Source: a virus | Length of the DNA stretch: 57,301 nucleotides | Virus record (IMG/VR): IMGVR_UViG_3300043496_000172 | Coordinates: 1-57,301 of that record | Reading direction: 5' to 3' (one strand) | In this document: one piece after another, positions 1-6,797 of the stretch | Layout: each line of letters begins with the position of its first letter | How positions within the stretch are numbered: position 1 is the first letter of the stretch | Program-made: the position numbers and the translations under genes | Notes under the pieces: model-generated | The model's input: the letters and a program-made list of their open reading frames with translations, nothing else | The model's database searches: none | Told to the model about the DNA's origin: nothing

Positions 1-69
1 AGGGGTGGGGGGTACAGTAGAGGGATGAGAGAAGGAAGATTCGTACCGGCACCAGAAGGGGCGATGATC
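1..69 (+). repeat. 69-bp inverted repeat, left copy
   Basis: Positions 1-69 are a perfect reverse complement of 56046-56114. The unit holds a G-rich stretch, the -10 hexamer TACAGT (13-18), a purine-rich leader and the first two codons (ATG ATC) of the gene that follows. Identity stops directly after those codons in both copies, so it looks like a duplicated promoter and translation-start cassette placed in front of two unrelated genes. The left copy is cut by the window edge, so its -35 element is not visible. Confidence 0.95.
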
Positions 70-273
70 GTCATCCGTCGGATGACGATCGGGCTCATCC
101 CGGCTGCGGCTGACGCCCTGGATCGGATCAAAGACCGCCACGGCTACAAGAGCGTGGACGCGGTGAACCGAGCCCTGGTCGTCTACGAGCTGGTGGACGA
201 AGCCCTCGCGGCTGGTAAGGAGATGCGGTTCGTATCTCCAGACGGAACCATCGAACTGATCAAGATCATCTAA
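64..273 (+). CDS. small ribbon-helix-helix-like protein, unknown function
   Basis: A 69-residue protein when started at ATG 64, which follows the purine-rich stretch AGAAGGGG. An in-frame ATG at 25, seven bases after the -10 box, could give a leaderless form 13 residues longer. I prefer 64 because the 69-bp repeat ends just after this codon. The middle (ALDRIKDRHGYKSVDAVNRA) resembles the helix-loop-helix of short actinobacterial RHH-type proteins that keep beta-strand-rich ends, but no DNA-binding motif is decisive. The stop overlaps the next start as TAATG, which suggests translational coupling. It is the first gene of the rightward early block. Confidence 0.6.
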   Translation: MIVIRRMTIGLIPAAADALDRIKDRHGYKSVDAVNRALVVYELVDEALAAGKEMRFVSPDGTIELIKII

Positions 274-512
274 TGGCTCAGCTGCCCCCGGATGGGGAAT
301 GGCTCATCCAGCAGATCGACGGGACAGTGATCCTCTTCCAGCGGTACACGGAGGAAGAAATCGTCCGATTCGACCCCAATGACGGCAACGCTGCTGCCAG
401 AGCCCAATCCGCCATCCATCACAGTGATCTACTCACCGACGAGCAGAAGTCGATGGCACACTTCTGGTCCGGCTACTTCTACGGCCACGCCACCGGATGG
501 AGCATGACATGA
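273..512 (+). CDS. hypothetical phage protein, 79 aa
   Basis: This 79-residue acidic protein starts with ATG inside the TAATG overlap with the upstream gene. It contains no signal peptide, membrane segment or metal motif. Two aromatic-rich segments (the start, and the C-terminal HFWSGYFYGHATGW) would suit a small globular alpha/beta fold. I recall similar short proteins in other actinobacteriophages, but no function is known to me. The ATGA overlap with the following gene places it in a coupled early operon. Confidence 0.6.
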   Translation: MAQLPPDGEWLIQQIDGTVILFQRYTEEEIVRFDPNDGNAAARAQSAIHHSDLLTDEQKSMAHFWSGYFYGHATGWSMT

Positions 513-715
513 GAGTCGTCATCCCCGCTGGCCTCAGCGAGGAAGAAACAACCACCTACGTAGGCGTCTTCCGAGGCGCCTACCTGGATACGAAGAACCC
601 TGGTCGCCGGGAACCGGACCTTGTCCGGGCAGACTTCGAAGCTCACCCAGTTGCATACCTGGCTGGTGAGTCCGCTGCGATCAACGAACGCCCCGTACGA
701 AACCGGAGACACTGA
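509..715 (+). CDS. hypothetical protein, 68 aa
   Basis: The start is placed at ATG 509, which overlaps the previous stop as ATGA. An ATG at 497 in the same frame is possible but would lengthen the overlap. The 68-residue product has a short N-terminal hydrophobic strand (MRVVIPAGL) followed by polar, acidic sequence and a basic C-terminus (RPVRNRRH). No recognisable domain is present. Its place in a tight string of small genes downstream of the 69-bp repeat promoter suggests early expression. Confidence 0.5.
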   Translation: MRVVIPAGLSEEETTTYVGVFRGAYLDTKNPGRREPDLVRADFEAHPVAYLAGESAAINERPVRNRRH

Positions 716-717
716 CG

Positions 718-948
718 ATGGCCCGCAAGCCTGCCGATCCTCGTAACGATCCGTACCGGCACATGCTGCGGGCAGCGAGGAAGCAGTCGAAGCTCAGCAT
801 CAACGACCTGGCTGAAGAACTGCGGATTTCCAAGCAGGCAGTCAGCAACTGGGAACAGGGCACACATCGCCCATCAGAACAGCACCTACGCGAAACGTGT
901 CGGATTGTCGGTCTCGATTTCGCGGTGCTTGTCCACTGGAGAGATTGA
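718..948 (+). CDS. XRE-family helix-turn-helix DNA-binding protein
   Basis: A 76-residue protein that is almost entirely one Cro/CI-type HTH domain. A basic N-terminus leads into helix 1 (LRAARKQSKLSINDLAEEL). The recognition region ISKQAVSNWEQGTHRPSE follows, with the classic SxxxxSxWExG pattern. It should bind an operator as a dimer and act as a small regulator. The start ATG lies two bases after the previous stop. One of the palindromic promoter elements elsewhere in the genome may be its target, but nothing in the sequence assigns it. Confidence 0.85.
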   Translation: MARKPADPRNDPYRHMLRAARKQSKLSINDLAEELRISKQAVSNWEQGTHRPSEQHLRETCRIVGLDFAVLVHWRD

Positions 949-950
949 CC

Positions 951-1220
951 ATGAACCAGGAACCAGAAAAGGAACCGGATTCCGAAGTGATCGAATCGCA
1001 CATAGTTGTCCGGAAAGGCTGGAGTACTGGCCTTCCACGCTATGAAGTGATGCGGCACCGGTTTTATAAATCCACGAGAAGCGTCTTCGTTGTCCACCTG
1101 CGCAGCTTCTTGAAGGAGAAGAACGCGATTGCGTGTGCGCGGGGGCTGACAGACGGAACATGGATCGAAGAAGGTCCAATCGTGTATTTCAGCTTGAAGC
1201 CTGTGACTCTCGACGACTGA
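951..1220 (+). CDS. hypothetical protein, 89 aa
   Basis: The open frame extends upstream, but ATG 951, two bases after the previous stop, is the sensible start. The 89-residue product has a charged N-terminus, then an alternating beta-rich core (SHIVVRKGW, VFVVHLRSF, GPIVYFSLKPV). This would fit a small beta-sheet protein. No catalytic or metal-binding motif is seen. A rho-independent-type hairpin follows 15 bases after the stop, so this is probably the last gene of the first operon. Confidence 0.5.
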   Translation: MNQEPEKEPDSEVIESHIVVRKGWSTGLPRYEVMRHRFYKSTRSVFVVHLRSFLKEKNAIACARGLTDGTWIEEGPIVYFSLKPVTLDD

Positions 1221-1234
1221 CGCGGACCACGGCG

Positions 1235-1270
1235 AGACCCAGGATTCGTCTTCCGACTCCTGGGTCTTTG
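1235..1270 (+). terminator. hairpin terminator after first early operon
   Basis: A ten-base stem (AGACCCAGGA at 1235-1244 pairing with TCCTGGGTCT at 1258-1267) has a 13-base loop and a short T run. It lies 15 bases after the stop at 1220. The T tract is weak. Confidence 0.7.
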
Positions 1271-1384
1271 TCGTGCGAATGATGGGTCATGACTCATACT
1301 TGATCAGTACGGGAGGGGAGTTCCTCCTTGTTGACGCTTTCCACCTGCAACAGCAGATCGGAAGCCTATTGAGAGGTCACTACC

Positions 1385-1729
1385 GTGAATGATTCTTGGA
1401 AGCAAGCCCTATGGGAGGCGCTTGACACCCTACCCCCCGAGCAGCAGTTCGTTGAGTCAGGTGAACTGATCACCTGGATCAGCCACACTCTCCTTGCCGA
1501 GCTGGCCCAGCGTCGCCGGGAGGCTGTCATCACGATGCGCCAGCAGCAGGGCCTGAGTAATGCCGAGGTAGCAGAAGCTCTCGGCATGCGGCGTAGCGCC
1601 GTCGTACGCCTCGTAGAAGAAGGACAGGCTGCTCGCAAGGAGCGCCGCCATGAGGTCGAACCAGATCCTGAGGACGTACAGCAGGTTTCCTACGAGGAAG
1701 GGTTGCTAACCCCCCACCCCTCCCTGTAG
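1385..1729 (+). CDS. helix-turn-helix regulator, 114 aa
   Basis: The GTG start at 1385 is preceded by GAGAGG at a good distance. The N-terminal half (residues 1-50) is acidic and helical. Residues 50-85 form an HTH: AVITMRQQQGLSNAEVAEAL, then GMRRSAVVRLVEEG. The pattern resembles sigma-70 region 4 or plasmid regulators. The C-terminal tail is acidic and ends across a C-rich stretch that resembles the operator-like repeats found at other promoters. TCATGACTCAT at 1287, shared with the right terminus, lies upstream. It is probably a DNA-binding regulator; its target is unknown. Confidence 0.65.
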   Translation: MNDSWKQALWEALDTLPPEQQFVESGELITWISHTLLAELAQRRREAVITMRQQQGLSNAEVAEALGMRRSAVVRLVEEGQAARKERRHEVEPDPEDVQQVSYEEGLLTPHPSL

Positions 1730-1766
1730 GCTCCCTTATAGCTTCACACACACCACCGAGAGACCG

Positions 1767-1801
1767 CACCCGGCGGGTGATTACCAAATCCCCGCCGGGT
1801 G
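1767..1801 (+). terminator. GC-rich hairpin between early genes
   Basis: A perfect 11-base stem (CACCCGGCGGG with CCCGCCGGGTG) encloses a 13-base loop, 20 bases before the next gene. There is no T tract, so it could be a terminator, an attenuator or an mRNA-stabilising hairpin. Confidence 0.55.
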
Positions 1802-1820
1802 TCGGGTACGAAAGGATGCG

Positions 1821-1985
1821 ATGAAGCAACCACAGGCAGGTTCGATGATGCCAGGCTCAGATGAGCGAGAAATCACCGAAGCGATGGAACGCTTCGGTGG
1901 GGCCGCTGAAGCCAGTATCCGGGAAATCCACCGACGGTGGAAGAAGATCATGGCTGAGGTCCATTCTCCGAAGAAGTGGAAGTAG
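1821..1985 (+). CDS. small basic hypothetical protein, 54 aa
   Basis: ATG 1821 follows the purine-rich stretch GAAAGGATGCG. The 54-residue product has a polar, Met-rich N-terminus and then one long amphipathic helix rich in Glu, Arg and Lys (residues 15-45), ending KKWK. A single basic helix suggests nucleic-acid or protein binding, but nothing is diagnostic. It sits directly in front of another small helical protein, separated by six bases. Confidence 0.5.
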   Translation: MKQPQAGSMMPGSDEREITEAMERFGGAAEASIREIHRRWKKIMAEVHSPKKWK

Positions 1986-1991
1986 CCCGGA

Positions 1992-2291
1992 GTGCATGGA
2001 CCGCTGACCGAGATCGCCATGAAGGCGTTGGAGCGGGTACAGAAAAGATGTGACCGCGACGGATTGAGCCTCTTCGAAGAACTGAATCGGCTGGGACTCA
2101 TCGCCTCCGAGCCCCGGCTCCATGAAGCCCAGGTGTTGGCTCTGGCCAACCTGCGCGACCGGCTCCATCTCATGGATCTTCATGCCCTGTCTATGACCTT
2201 CCAGGCCGGGAACTCCAACCCGGCTGCTCCTGAAGATGTCCGGAGGCTGATTCTTGACTACATAGATAGATATATTTCATTTATTCGATAG
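1992..2291 (+). CDS. helical hypothetical protein, 99 aa
   Basis: The frame opens at GTG 1992, six bases after the previous stop. ATG 2019 (MKALERVQ) is an alternative that would shorten it by nine residues. The product is predicted to be all helical, with two amphipathic helices (around residues 8-35 and 45-70) and a charged C-terminus. No known motif is seen. It is the last gene before the first pyrimidine-rich gap, and no hairpin terminator follows. Confidence 0.5.
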   Translation: MHGPLTEIAMKALERVQKRCDRDGLSLFEELNRLGLIASEPRLHEAQVLALANLRDRLHLMDLHALSMTFQAGNSNPAAPEDVRRLILDYIDRYISFIR

Positions 2292-2550
2292 CGACGCGAC
2301 AGGTCTACACACCGCTGCCCCAACTGACGCTGCATCATCGCCTCCGGCCTGCCCACGTGACGCTTCTAGCCAGTTCCCGTCAACCCATCTCTATCGACCT
2401 TTCTCTTCGTATCGTTTCAGATCACTCACCCGACGGAGCGGCTCCGAACCGGTCAAGCCATAACTTTTCATCGCATGTGACGGATCATCTCCCCTCTGCC
2501 CTTTGAGCGACTTGGCAGCCCACCTCATCCCGACTCTTCAGTCCCGAATA
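2292..2550 (+). other. gene-free C-rich, G-poor leader region
   Basis: About 260 bp without a credible gene. The + strand is rich in C and T and poor in G, with scattered YGACTY words. It leads into a gene with a good ribosome-binding site (AAAAGGAAAG at about 2549). It resembles four other gaps in this genome. Confidence 0.6.
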
Positions 2551-2562
2551 AAAGGAAAGCAG

Positions 2563-3111
2563 ATGCCTGAACCGAATGTCACCGTGAAACGTGACTACGT
2601 CGCTGAAATACGACGCCTGGTAGATGAATACCGCAGTCGCCAGGAATACAACGCCGCGTCGGCTGCGATCGAGATCTACAACCAACTTCTCGGCACTGAC
2701 CGGGAGCTGCTGTACGGCTTCCTGGAAGGACAAGCTGTCCTGGCCATCCGAGGTGTGATGACCGCCGCTGATGCTGCGACCCGCTCCTACGCACGGAGCA
2801 ATGGACCACAGTCCGTGTTCTCAGATGCGGCGACCAAGGCGGAAGGAGGAGACCCTGAACCGCTACGACAGGGCTTCCTGCAAGCCTGGTACGTCGTCGA
2901 CAGTAAGTACTCCCGCAAGGAACTACGGAACATGAACTCAGACGACGTCCTGTTTGTGGCCGAACGATACCGGGAACGAGCCCGGGGAGGGCTCCGGGAA
3001 GCTGCCTTCATGGCAGCGCTGGCGAAACAAATCGGACAGCGGATGGTGGGAGAAGTGTTCAACAACGTCCAGCTGGCTGAGCTGCATACCACTGTTACTG
3101 GAAAGATCTGA
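2563..3111 (+). CDS. helical hypothetical protein, 182 aa
   Basis: Started at ATG 2563, nine or so bases after AAAAGGAAAG; the frame upstream lies in the pyrimidine-rich leader and is not credible. The 182-residue product is almost entirely alpha-helical and soluble, with Arg/Glu-rich helices and repeated YRxR-like segments (EYRSRQEY, ERYRERARGG). There is no signal peptide or metal site. It stands alone between two pyrimidine-rich leaders, next to the glycine-loop protein at 3258. The two may act together, but that is inference from position only. Confidence 0.6.
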   Translation: MPEPNVTVKRDYVAEIRRLVDEYRSRQEYNAASAAIEIYNQLLGTDRELLYGFLEGQAVLAIRGVMTAADAATRSYARSNGPQSVFSDAATKAEGGDPEPLRQGFLQAWYVVDSKYSRKELRNMNSDDVLFVAERYRERARGGLREAAFMAALAKQIGQRMVGEVFNNVQLAELHTTVTGKI

Positions 3112-3240
3112 CTGACTCGTCGAACCTTGTCCTATCTACTCATCCGACTTGTCAACCCGGTTCCATCCGACGTCTCTTGTCCTGTCCCCACTGCTCCCGA
3201 CGACTACGCAACCCCGGTCACCTCAATCACAAATCCTATT
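3112..3240 (+). other. gene-free C/T-rich leader region
   Basis: About 130 bp between two rightward genes. It is C- and T-rich on the + strand with several YGAC words, and has no obvious hairpin or promoter. It ends in an AAAGGAG ribosome-binding site for the next gene. Confidence 0.55.
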
Positions 3241-3257
3241 AAAGGAGCAACAGAGAA

Positions 3258-4049
3258 ATGGTAGCGAAAAAGTCCAAGACTGAAGCCGAAACTGAAGGCG
3301 GACGAATCTTCCCGAACGGTTACAGCGTCTTCGGTGACTTCGATGCCGAGAGTTACCAGTACAACTACCTGTGCGAACTCACCATCGCCAACCTGGTTGG
3401 CGGCGTACCCACCGACTCGCAGGTGGCCACCGGCTGGTTGAAGTCCAAGCTTCAGGAGCCAGACGACATCCTGCGGGATCTGGTCGCGAAGACGATGCTT
3501 GAGCGCAACATCACCGCCGATGAAGCGACGAGAATCGTCAACGAGCTGAAGAACCTCAACGGATTCAAGCGACTTCTTCAGGATGGTCTCGGACACGAGG
3601 AGGCCGTAGAGAAGCAGCTGATGATTGAGGGTCGCCAGATCAAGGCTGCGTTGAAGGAAGCGGTGTCGGTCGCGGTTGCCGCCGACAAGCTGGACATGAC
3701 TGGTTGGGGCAAGACCCGCAAGTGGCTGTCGACGTACTTCCCGGAGCATGTGTTCGTGGTCGAGACGGAGGTGCCCCTTTTCCAGAAGGATGAGGAAGGC
3801 AACCTGGTCCCGGTGATGGCACCGACGGACACGTTGCAGCAGTTCGTCCACACGCACCGTGGATCCTCGATCCAATACCAGGAGCGCGTGGAAGACGCCG
3901 TCATCCGGTTCACGGTCGTGGCCGACCATCCCTTCAAGGAGAAGGAATGGGCGATGATTTGGACCACGGGGCAGCGTAACGGTCTCGGAGCGTCCCGGTC
4001 GCAGGGCTACGGCACCTACAAGGTGACGCGGTGGGAGCCAACCAAGTGA
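3258..4049 (+). CDS. protein with C-terminal RAMP-like glycine loop, function unknown
   Basis: A 263-residue protein with a strong Shine-Dalgarno AAAGGAG upstream of ATG 3258. The N-terminus is Lys/Glu-rich. The body alternates beta strands and helices, with a long charged helix around residues 75-140. Near the C-terminus, residues 242-252 read GLGASRSQGYG, an exact match to the GxGxxxxxGxG glycine loop of RAMP-fold RNA-binding proteins such as Cas6 and the Cas7-like subunits; a final strand follows. No catalytic His is obvious. The loop alone does not prove the fold, and no CRISPR repeat is present in the window. GTGA overlap couples it to the next gene. Confidence 0.6.
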   Translation: MVAKKSKTEAETEGGRIFPNGYSVFGDFDAESYQYNYLCELTIANLVGGVPTDSQVATGWLKSKLQEPDDILRDLVAKTMLERNITADEATRIVNELKNLNGFKRLLQDGLGHEEAVEKQLMIEGRQIKAALKEAVSVAVAADKLDMTGWGKTRKWLSTYFPEHVFVVETEVPLFQKDEEGNLVPVMAPTDTLQQFVHTHRGSSIQYQERVEDAVIRFTVVADHPFKEKEWAMIWTTGQRNGLGASRSQGYGTYKVTRWEPTK

Positions 4050-4357
4050 TCATGTTTGCCAGTTTCCAGCGGCGGGTTAACCTCCGCCGCTGGAAGCGGA
4101 TCAGCAACGGCCGGCTGTGGCTTCCACGCATAGGTCACGACACCGCTCAGCACCGCGTCCTGATCATCCCCTTGTGGCTGACACCGTTTTTCCTTCAGTT
4201 CACCCTGGGAGAATGTTTCTGTATGGCCTGCGAACGTTGCCGGCTATACGTTCTGTTGGCTCAGGAGTACGGAGAGGATTTCTCGAAAGATGTTCAACAG
4301 CACCATTATCGGGTTCGTCTGCAAGCCTTGCAGGAACGCGAGACACAGAGAATGTAA
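4046..4357 (+). CDS. hypothetical protein with cysteine pairs, 103 aa
   Basis: GTG 4046 overlaps the upstream stop as GTGA; ATG 4052 is an alternative two codons in. The N-terminus is basic (SFQRRVNLRRWKRI). The middle carries CFCMACERC, four Cys within nine residues, which could bind zinc. The C-terminal third is a charged helix. It is coupled to the glycine-loop protein, so it may work with it. No family is recognised. Confidence 0.55.
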   Translation: MIMFASFQRRVNLRRWKRISNGRLWLPRIGHDTAQHRVLIIPLWLTPFFLQFTLGECFCMACERCRLYVLLAQEYGEDFSKDVQQHHYRVRLQALQERETQRM

Positions 4358-4366
4358 GGGTGGAAC

Positions 4367-4621
4367 ATGGTGCGATTGTCACCACCGCGACCAGATCCCA
4401 TCAAACCCGGAGAAGACTCCCTGATCTGTGACAACTACGTCGACTGCGGAGAATTCCTTCGTTATGGCGGGGTGCAGGGATTTGACCGGGCGCGGGCCAA
4501 AGGCTGGCACATTTTCCAGGGGCCGGAGCGGTTGTTCCTGCTCGGCCCCCAATGTGTCGGGATGCGGTTCCGGCTACCGCCGGCCCCGCCTGTACTTCCA
4601 GGCCAGGAGGAACTGTTTTGA
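4367..4621 (+). CDS. hypothetical protein, 84 aa
   Basis: The ATG at 4367 follows GGGTGGAAC nine bases after the previous stop. The 84-residue product has a proline-rich N-terminus (SPPRPDPIKPGE), two cysteines (ICDNYVDCGEF) and a proline-rich end. It reads like a small zinc-less beta protein. No motif allows a functional call. Its stop overlaps the next TTG start as TTGA. Confidence 0.5.
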   Translation: MVRLSPPRPDPIKPGEDSLICDNYVDCGEFLRYGGVQGFDRARAKGWHIFQGPERLFLLGPQCVGMRFRLPPAPPVLPGQEELF

Positions 4622-4938
4622 GTGAGTGGATGCTGACCAAGCAGGAGCGTTACGTCCTGCGGCTTGTCACTGAATCGATCATCGCGGCTGTCAATGATGA
4701 TTTCGATGATCAAGGAATTTTCAACTGTTCCGATGCCTGCGACCATCCGGGGTTCTGTCCTGGTCACGAAGAGGCGCTAGAGCTTGCGGTGGCTGTATCT
4801 GAGTGGATTGAGCATCACCCGAGCATGGCCAAGATCATGTTCCGGCGGGCGCTGCTCGAACACCGAGGCCGGTTGGCGCAGATGCAGAAGGGGGCCGCAC
4901 CGTTCAGCTCGAACCAGGAAACTGGCATCAACGACTAG
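4618..4938 (+). CDS. hypothetical protein with CxxxC/C motif, 106 aa
   Basis: TTG 4618 is chosen because AGGAGG stands about seven bases upstream and the start overlaps the previous stop; ATG 4630 is the alternative. A helical N-terminus (TKQERYVLRLVTESIIAAV) is followed by CSDACDHPGFCPGHEEAL, a possible Cys/His metal site, and a helical basic C-terminus. Function is unknown. It closes this operon; a promoter for the next gene starts 17 bases later. Confidence 0.55.
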   Translation: MSEWMLTKQERYVLRLVTESIIAAVNDDFDDQGIFNCSDACDHPGFCPGHEEALELAVAVSEWIEHHPSMAKIMFRRALLEHRGRLAQMQKGAAPFSSNQETGIND

Positions 4939-4955
4939 ATGACTCGGCTTCTATG

Positions 4956-4985
4956 TTGCCGTGACCCCTACCCCTGGGGTATAGC
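4956..4985 (+). promoter_or_regulatory. sigma70-type promoter with CCCCTGGGG operator-like palindrome
   Basis: TTGCCG (4956-4961), an 18-bp spacer and TATAGC (4980-4985). The palindrome ACCCCTGGGGT fills 4970-4980, inside the spacer and touching the -10. The same palindrome type recurs at 41440, 44634 and 50370. A good ribosome-binding site (AGGAGG) and GTG 5006 follow. Confidence 0.65.
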
Positions 4986-5005
4986 TGGAAGCCTAGGAGG
5001 AAACA

Positions 5006-5329
5006 GTGAACACGAACGAGATAGTGCTACCCGACGTTCTCAACGGCTTCAGCACCCAGGACCTGGTGGAGCTAGGAGCCCAGCTCACCGGTACCGGATT
5101 CACCGGAGTCGAATCCCGAGCCCTCATCGGCATGATCGAGCAGACCGCGAAGCAGGTCACCCTAGCCATGGTACCGCCGCTCCTCGATCAGGTCCGGCGC
5201 ATCAATGAGGCCCGGATGATGACGGTGTTCCAGCAGCTGCGCCTGCTACCGAACCAGTTCGGCTTCATCAGCCGCGAGCGAGTGATGCAAATACTTCAAA
5301 CGGTGTATTCCACGCCACCCAACGTGTAG
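5006..5329 (+). CDS. hypothetical helical protein, 107 aa
   Basis: GTG 5006 stands seven bases after TAGGAGG. The product is helical, with a long central helix (QTAKQVTLAMVPPLLDQV) and Met-rich segments. It has no cysteine, signal or nucleic-acid motif. It is the first gene behind a promoter bearing the CCCCTGGGG palindrome, so its operon is probably under phage-specific control. Function unknown. Confidence 0.55.
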   Translation: MNTNEIVLPDVLNGFSTQDLVELGAQLTGTGFTGVESRALIGMIEQTAKQVTLAMVPPLLDQVRRINEARMMTVFQQLRLLPNQFGFISRERVMQILQTVYSTPPNV

Positions 5330-5341
5330 GAGTGAGTGATC

Positions 5342-5683
5342 ATGACCGAGGAACGGATGTCCGCTCCTGACATGCTCGAATCAGCTGCGGACCTCATCGA
5401 AAACGTAGGCCATGCACGGAGATCCTATAAGTCTTTTGATGCGGAAATGCGTGTCACCGGATATTGCATCACGGGTGCAATCTACTTACGAGGTAACACC
5501 TTATTTGAAACAAAAGAAGCCATAGCAGCCGTGCGAATGGAAATCCTTCGACGCTTCCCGCATCGATACGATGGTGACATCGCCGTGTGGAACGACTTTC
5601 ACGCCAGTGACGGTGCCGAAGTAGTCGATGTGCTACGTCACGCTGCCAAGAATCTGCGAAACGAAACAGGAGAACAGAAATGA
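5342..5683 (+). CDS. DUF6197-like protein
   Basis: ATG 5342 is preferred over GTG 5336 because AGGAG lies eight bases before it. The pattern of the 113-residue product follows the DUF6197 family as I know it: an N-terminal helix MLESAADLIENVGHA, then a Tyr/Cys-containing segment (VTGYCITGAIYL), then VWNDFHASDGAEVVDVLRHA near the end. The family is frequent in Streptomyces and its phages and has no known biochemical role. ATGA couples it to the next gene. Confidence 0.65.
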   Translation: MTEERMSAPDMLESAADLIENVGHARRSYKSFDAEMRVTGYCITGAIYLRGNTLFETKEAIAAVRMEILRRFPHRYDGDIAVWNDFHASDGAEVVDVLRHAAKNLRNETGEQK

Positions 5684-5886
5684 AGAAGACCCTACTGATC
5701 ACCGGCAGCCTCGTCGCGGTGTATGTCCTCGTCCGCAACCGCAAGCTGATCGCCGACAAGGCCGCCGACATCGTCAACGCGGCGACGGAGAAGCTTGAAC
5801 TACTGAAGAGCAAAGTCGGCGAGGATGTCAGCGCCTTCCTAGCGGATCCCTCCTCCGGAGAGGCTCGCACTCGACAGGGCTTCTAG
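5680..5886 (+). CDS. small membrane-anchored protein, 68 aa
   Basis: The start ATG overlaps the previous stop (ATGA). Residues 3-18 (KTLLITGSLVAVYVLV) form one hydrophobic segment behind a short basic N-terminus. An amphipathic helix rich in Lys, Ala and Glu follows. This fits an inner-membrane anchor with a cytoplasmic tail; a cleavable signal is less likely because no cleavage site follows. The role is unknown. A terminator follows within ten bases. Confidence 0.6.
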   Translation: MKKTLLITGSLVAVYVLVRNRKLIADKAADIVNAATEKLELLKSKVGEDVSAFLADPSSGEARTRQGF

Positions 5887-5893
5887 GTTATCC

Positions 5894-5924
5894 GACCCGG
5901 TCACTGTGTGTGGCCGGGTCTTTC
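5894..5924 (+). terminator. hairpin terminator with short T run
   Basis: GACCCGG at 5894-5900 pairs with CCGGGTC at 5914-5920, with TCA/TGG extending the stem, and is followed by TTTC. It directly follows the stop at 5886. Confidence 0.7.
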
Positions 5925-6400
5925 GACACATCGGATCTGATCGGCACAGCCCATACCTCATGACAGGACAGGTCTACGTTGTACGGTCCCTCTCTCTTCC
6001 TATGACTCGACCCCTCTCCGCACGCCTAAACATTTCCGACACCACACCTCACGCCTATACGCTTCCGACGCCACACCCCATGTCAGTGCGACAACTCGGT
6101 ACTGATCACCCTCCCCACATCCTTCGACCTTTCATATCACGTCCCTTCGGCCCGCTGTGACTTCACGTGTCGGATCCCCTCAAGCGACGTTCCAATCCCG
6201 ATCTTCGCGACATATCGTCCCTGGTCCAACCTATTGACGTGTCGGCCCTAACATCCACCCACTCCGTCCCCCTCCGACTGACTTCTCGACGCACATACAC
6301 GCCAACCCAACCCCTCGTCGACTTCTCGACACAACTCCTCCCGCATTGACTTTTCAACTCCCCTCACGTCGACTTCCCATCCCATTTCTGTCCCCGTCTA
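5925..6400 (+). other. 476-bp gene-free C/T-rich region
   Basis: No supportable gene. The + strand is C/T-rich with few G. It carries repeated words such as TCGACTTCTCGAC (twice near 6280-6325), TTGACTTTTCAAC and GTCGACTTCCC. Short open frames on either strand lack ribosome-binding sites and have low-complexity Ser/Pro/Thr or Arg/Gly translations. It ends at AGGAGAAACC in front of GTG 6410. Confidence 0.65.
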
Positions 6401-6409
6401 GGAGAAACC

Positions 6410-6793
6410 GTGAAGAAAGACCCACATGCCACCGAACCGAAGGTGGAGCTGAACCACGAAACGTACCGGCTGTATGTCGAGGCACTCGACAACAGTGTGG
6501 CCTGGAAGAAAGAGGCTGAACGGCTTCAGGGCCTGCTGAACGAGGAAATCGGGGACGCCTACGCCGGCACGATCGACGGTCACAAGGTAGTGACACATCG
6601 ACCGATACAGACCTGGCGCATCAACGAGCTGGTCCGCGACTATCCAGAGCTGACTGCGCGCTACGTCGAACAGGTCACTGTGGAGAAGCTCGATATCCAC
6701 GAATTTCGGGCACATCACAAGGAAATCGCGGACAAATACCAGTCACGAAGCTTCCGGAACCTAGGCCCAGGCGAGGAAGTAGATCTAGCATGA
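6410..6793 (+). CDS. hypothetical protein, possibly recombination-associated, 127 aa
   Basis: GTG 6410 has TAGGAGAAACC directly upstream. The N-terminal 45 residues form a charged helix (YVEALDNSVAWKKEAERLQG). The rest (DGHKVVTHRPIQTWRINELV and RDYPELTARY) resembles the C-terminal segment that follows the nuclease core of YqaJ/lambda-exonuclease-type phage recombinases, but the nuclease core itself is absent. It is encoded just before the RusA-type resolvase, which supports a DNA-recombination setting. The assignment is tentative. Confidence 0.5.
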   Translation: MKKDPHATEPKVELNHETYRLYVEALDNSVAWKKEAERLQGLLNEEIGDAYAGTIDGHKVVTHRPIQTWRINELVRDYPELTARYVEQVTVEKLDIHEFRAHHKEIADKYQSRSFRNLGPGEEVDLA

Positions 6794-6797
6794 TCCG

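Noticed and set aside
3258-4049. CRISPR-Cas locus
   Set aside because: Apart from a RAMP-like loop and a stand-alone Cas4-like nuclease at 46141, no repeat-spacer array, cas1, cas2 or effector gene is visible in the window.
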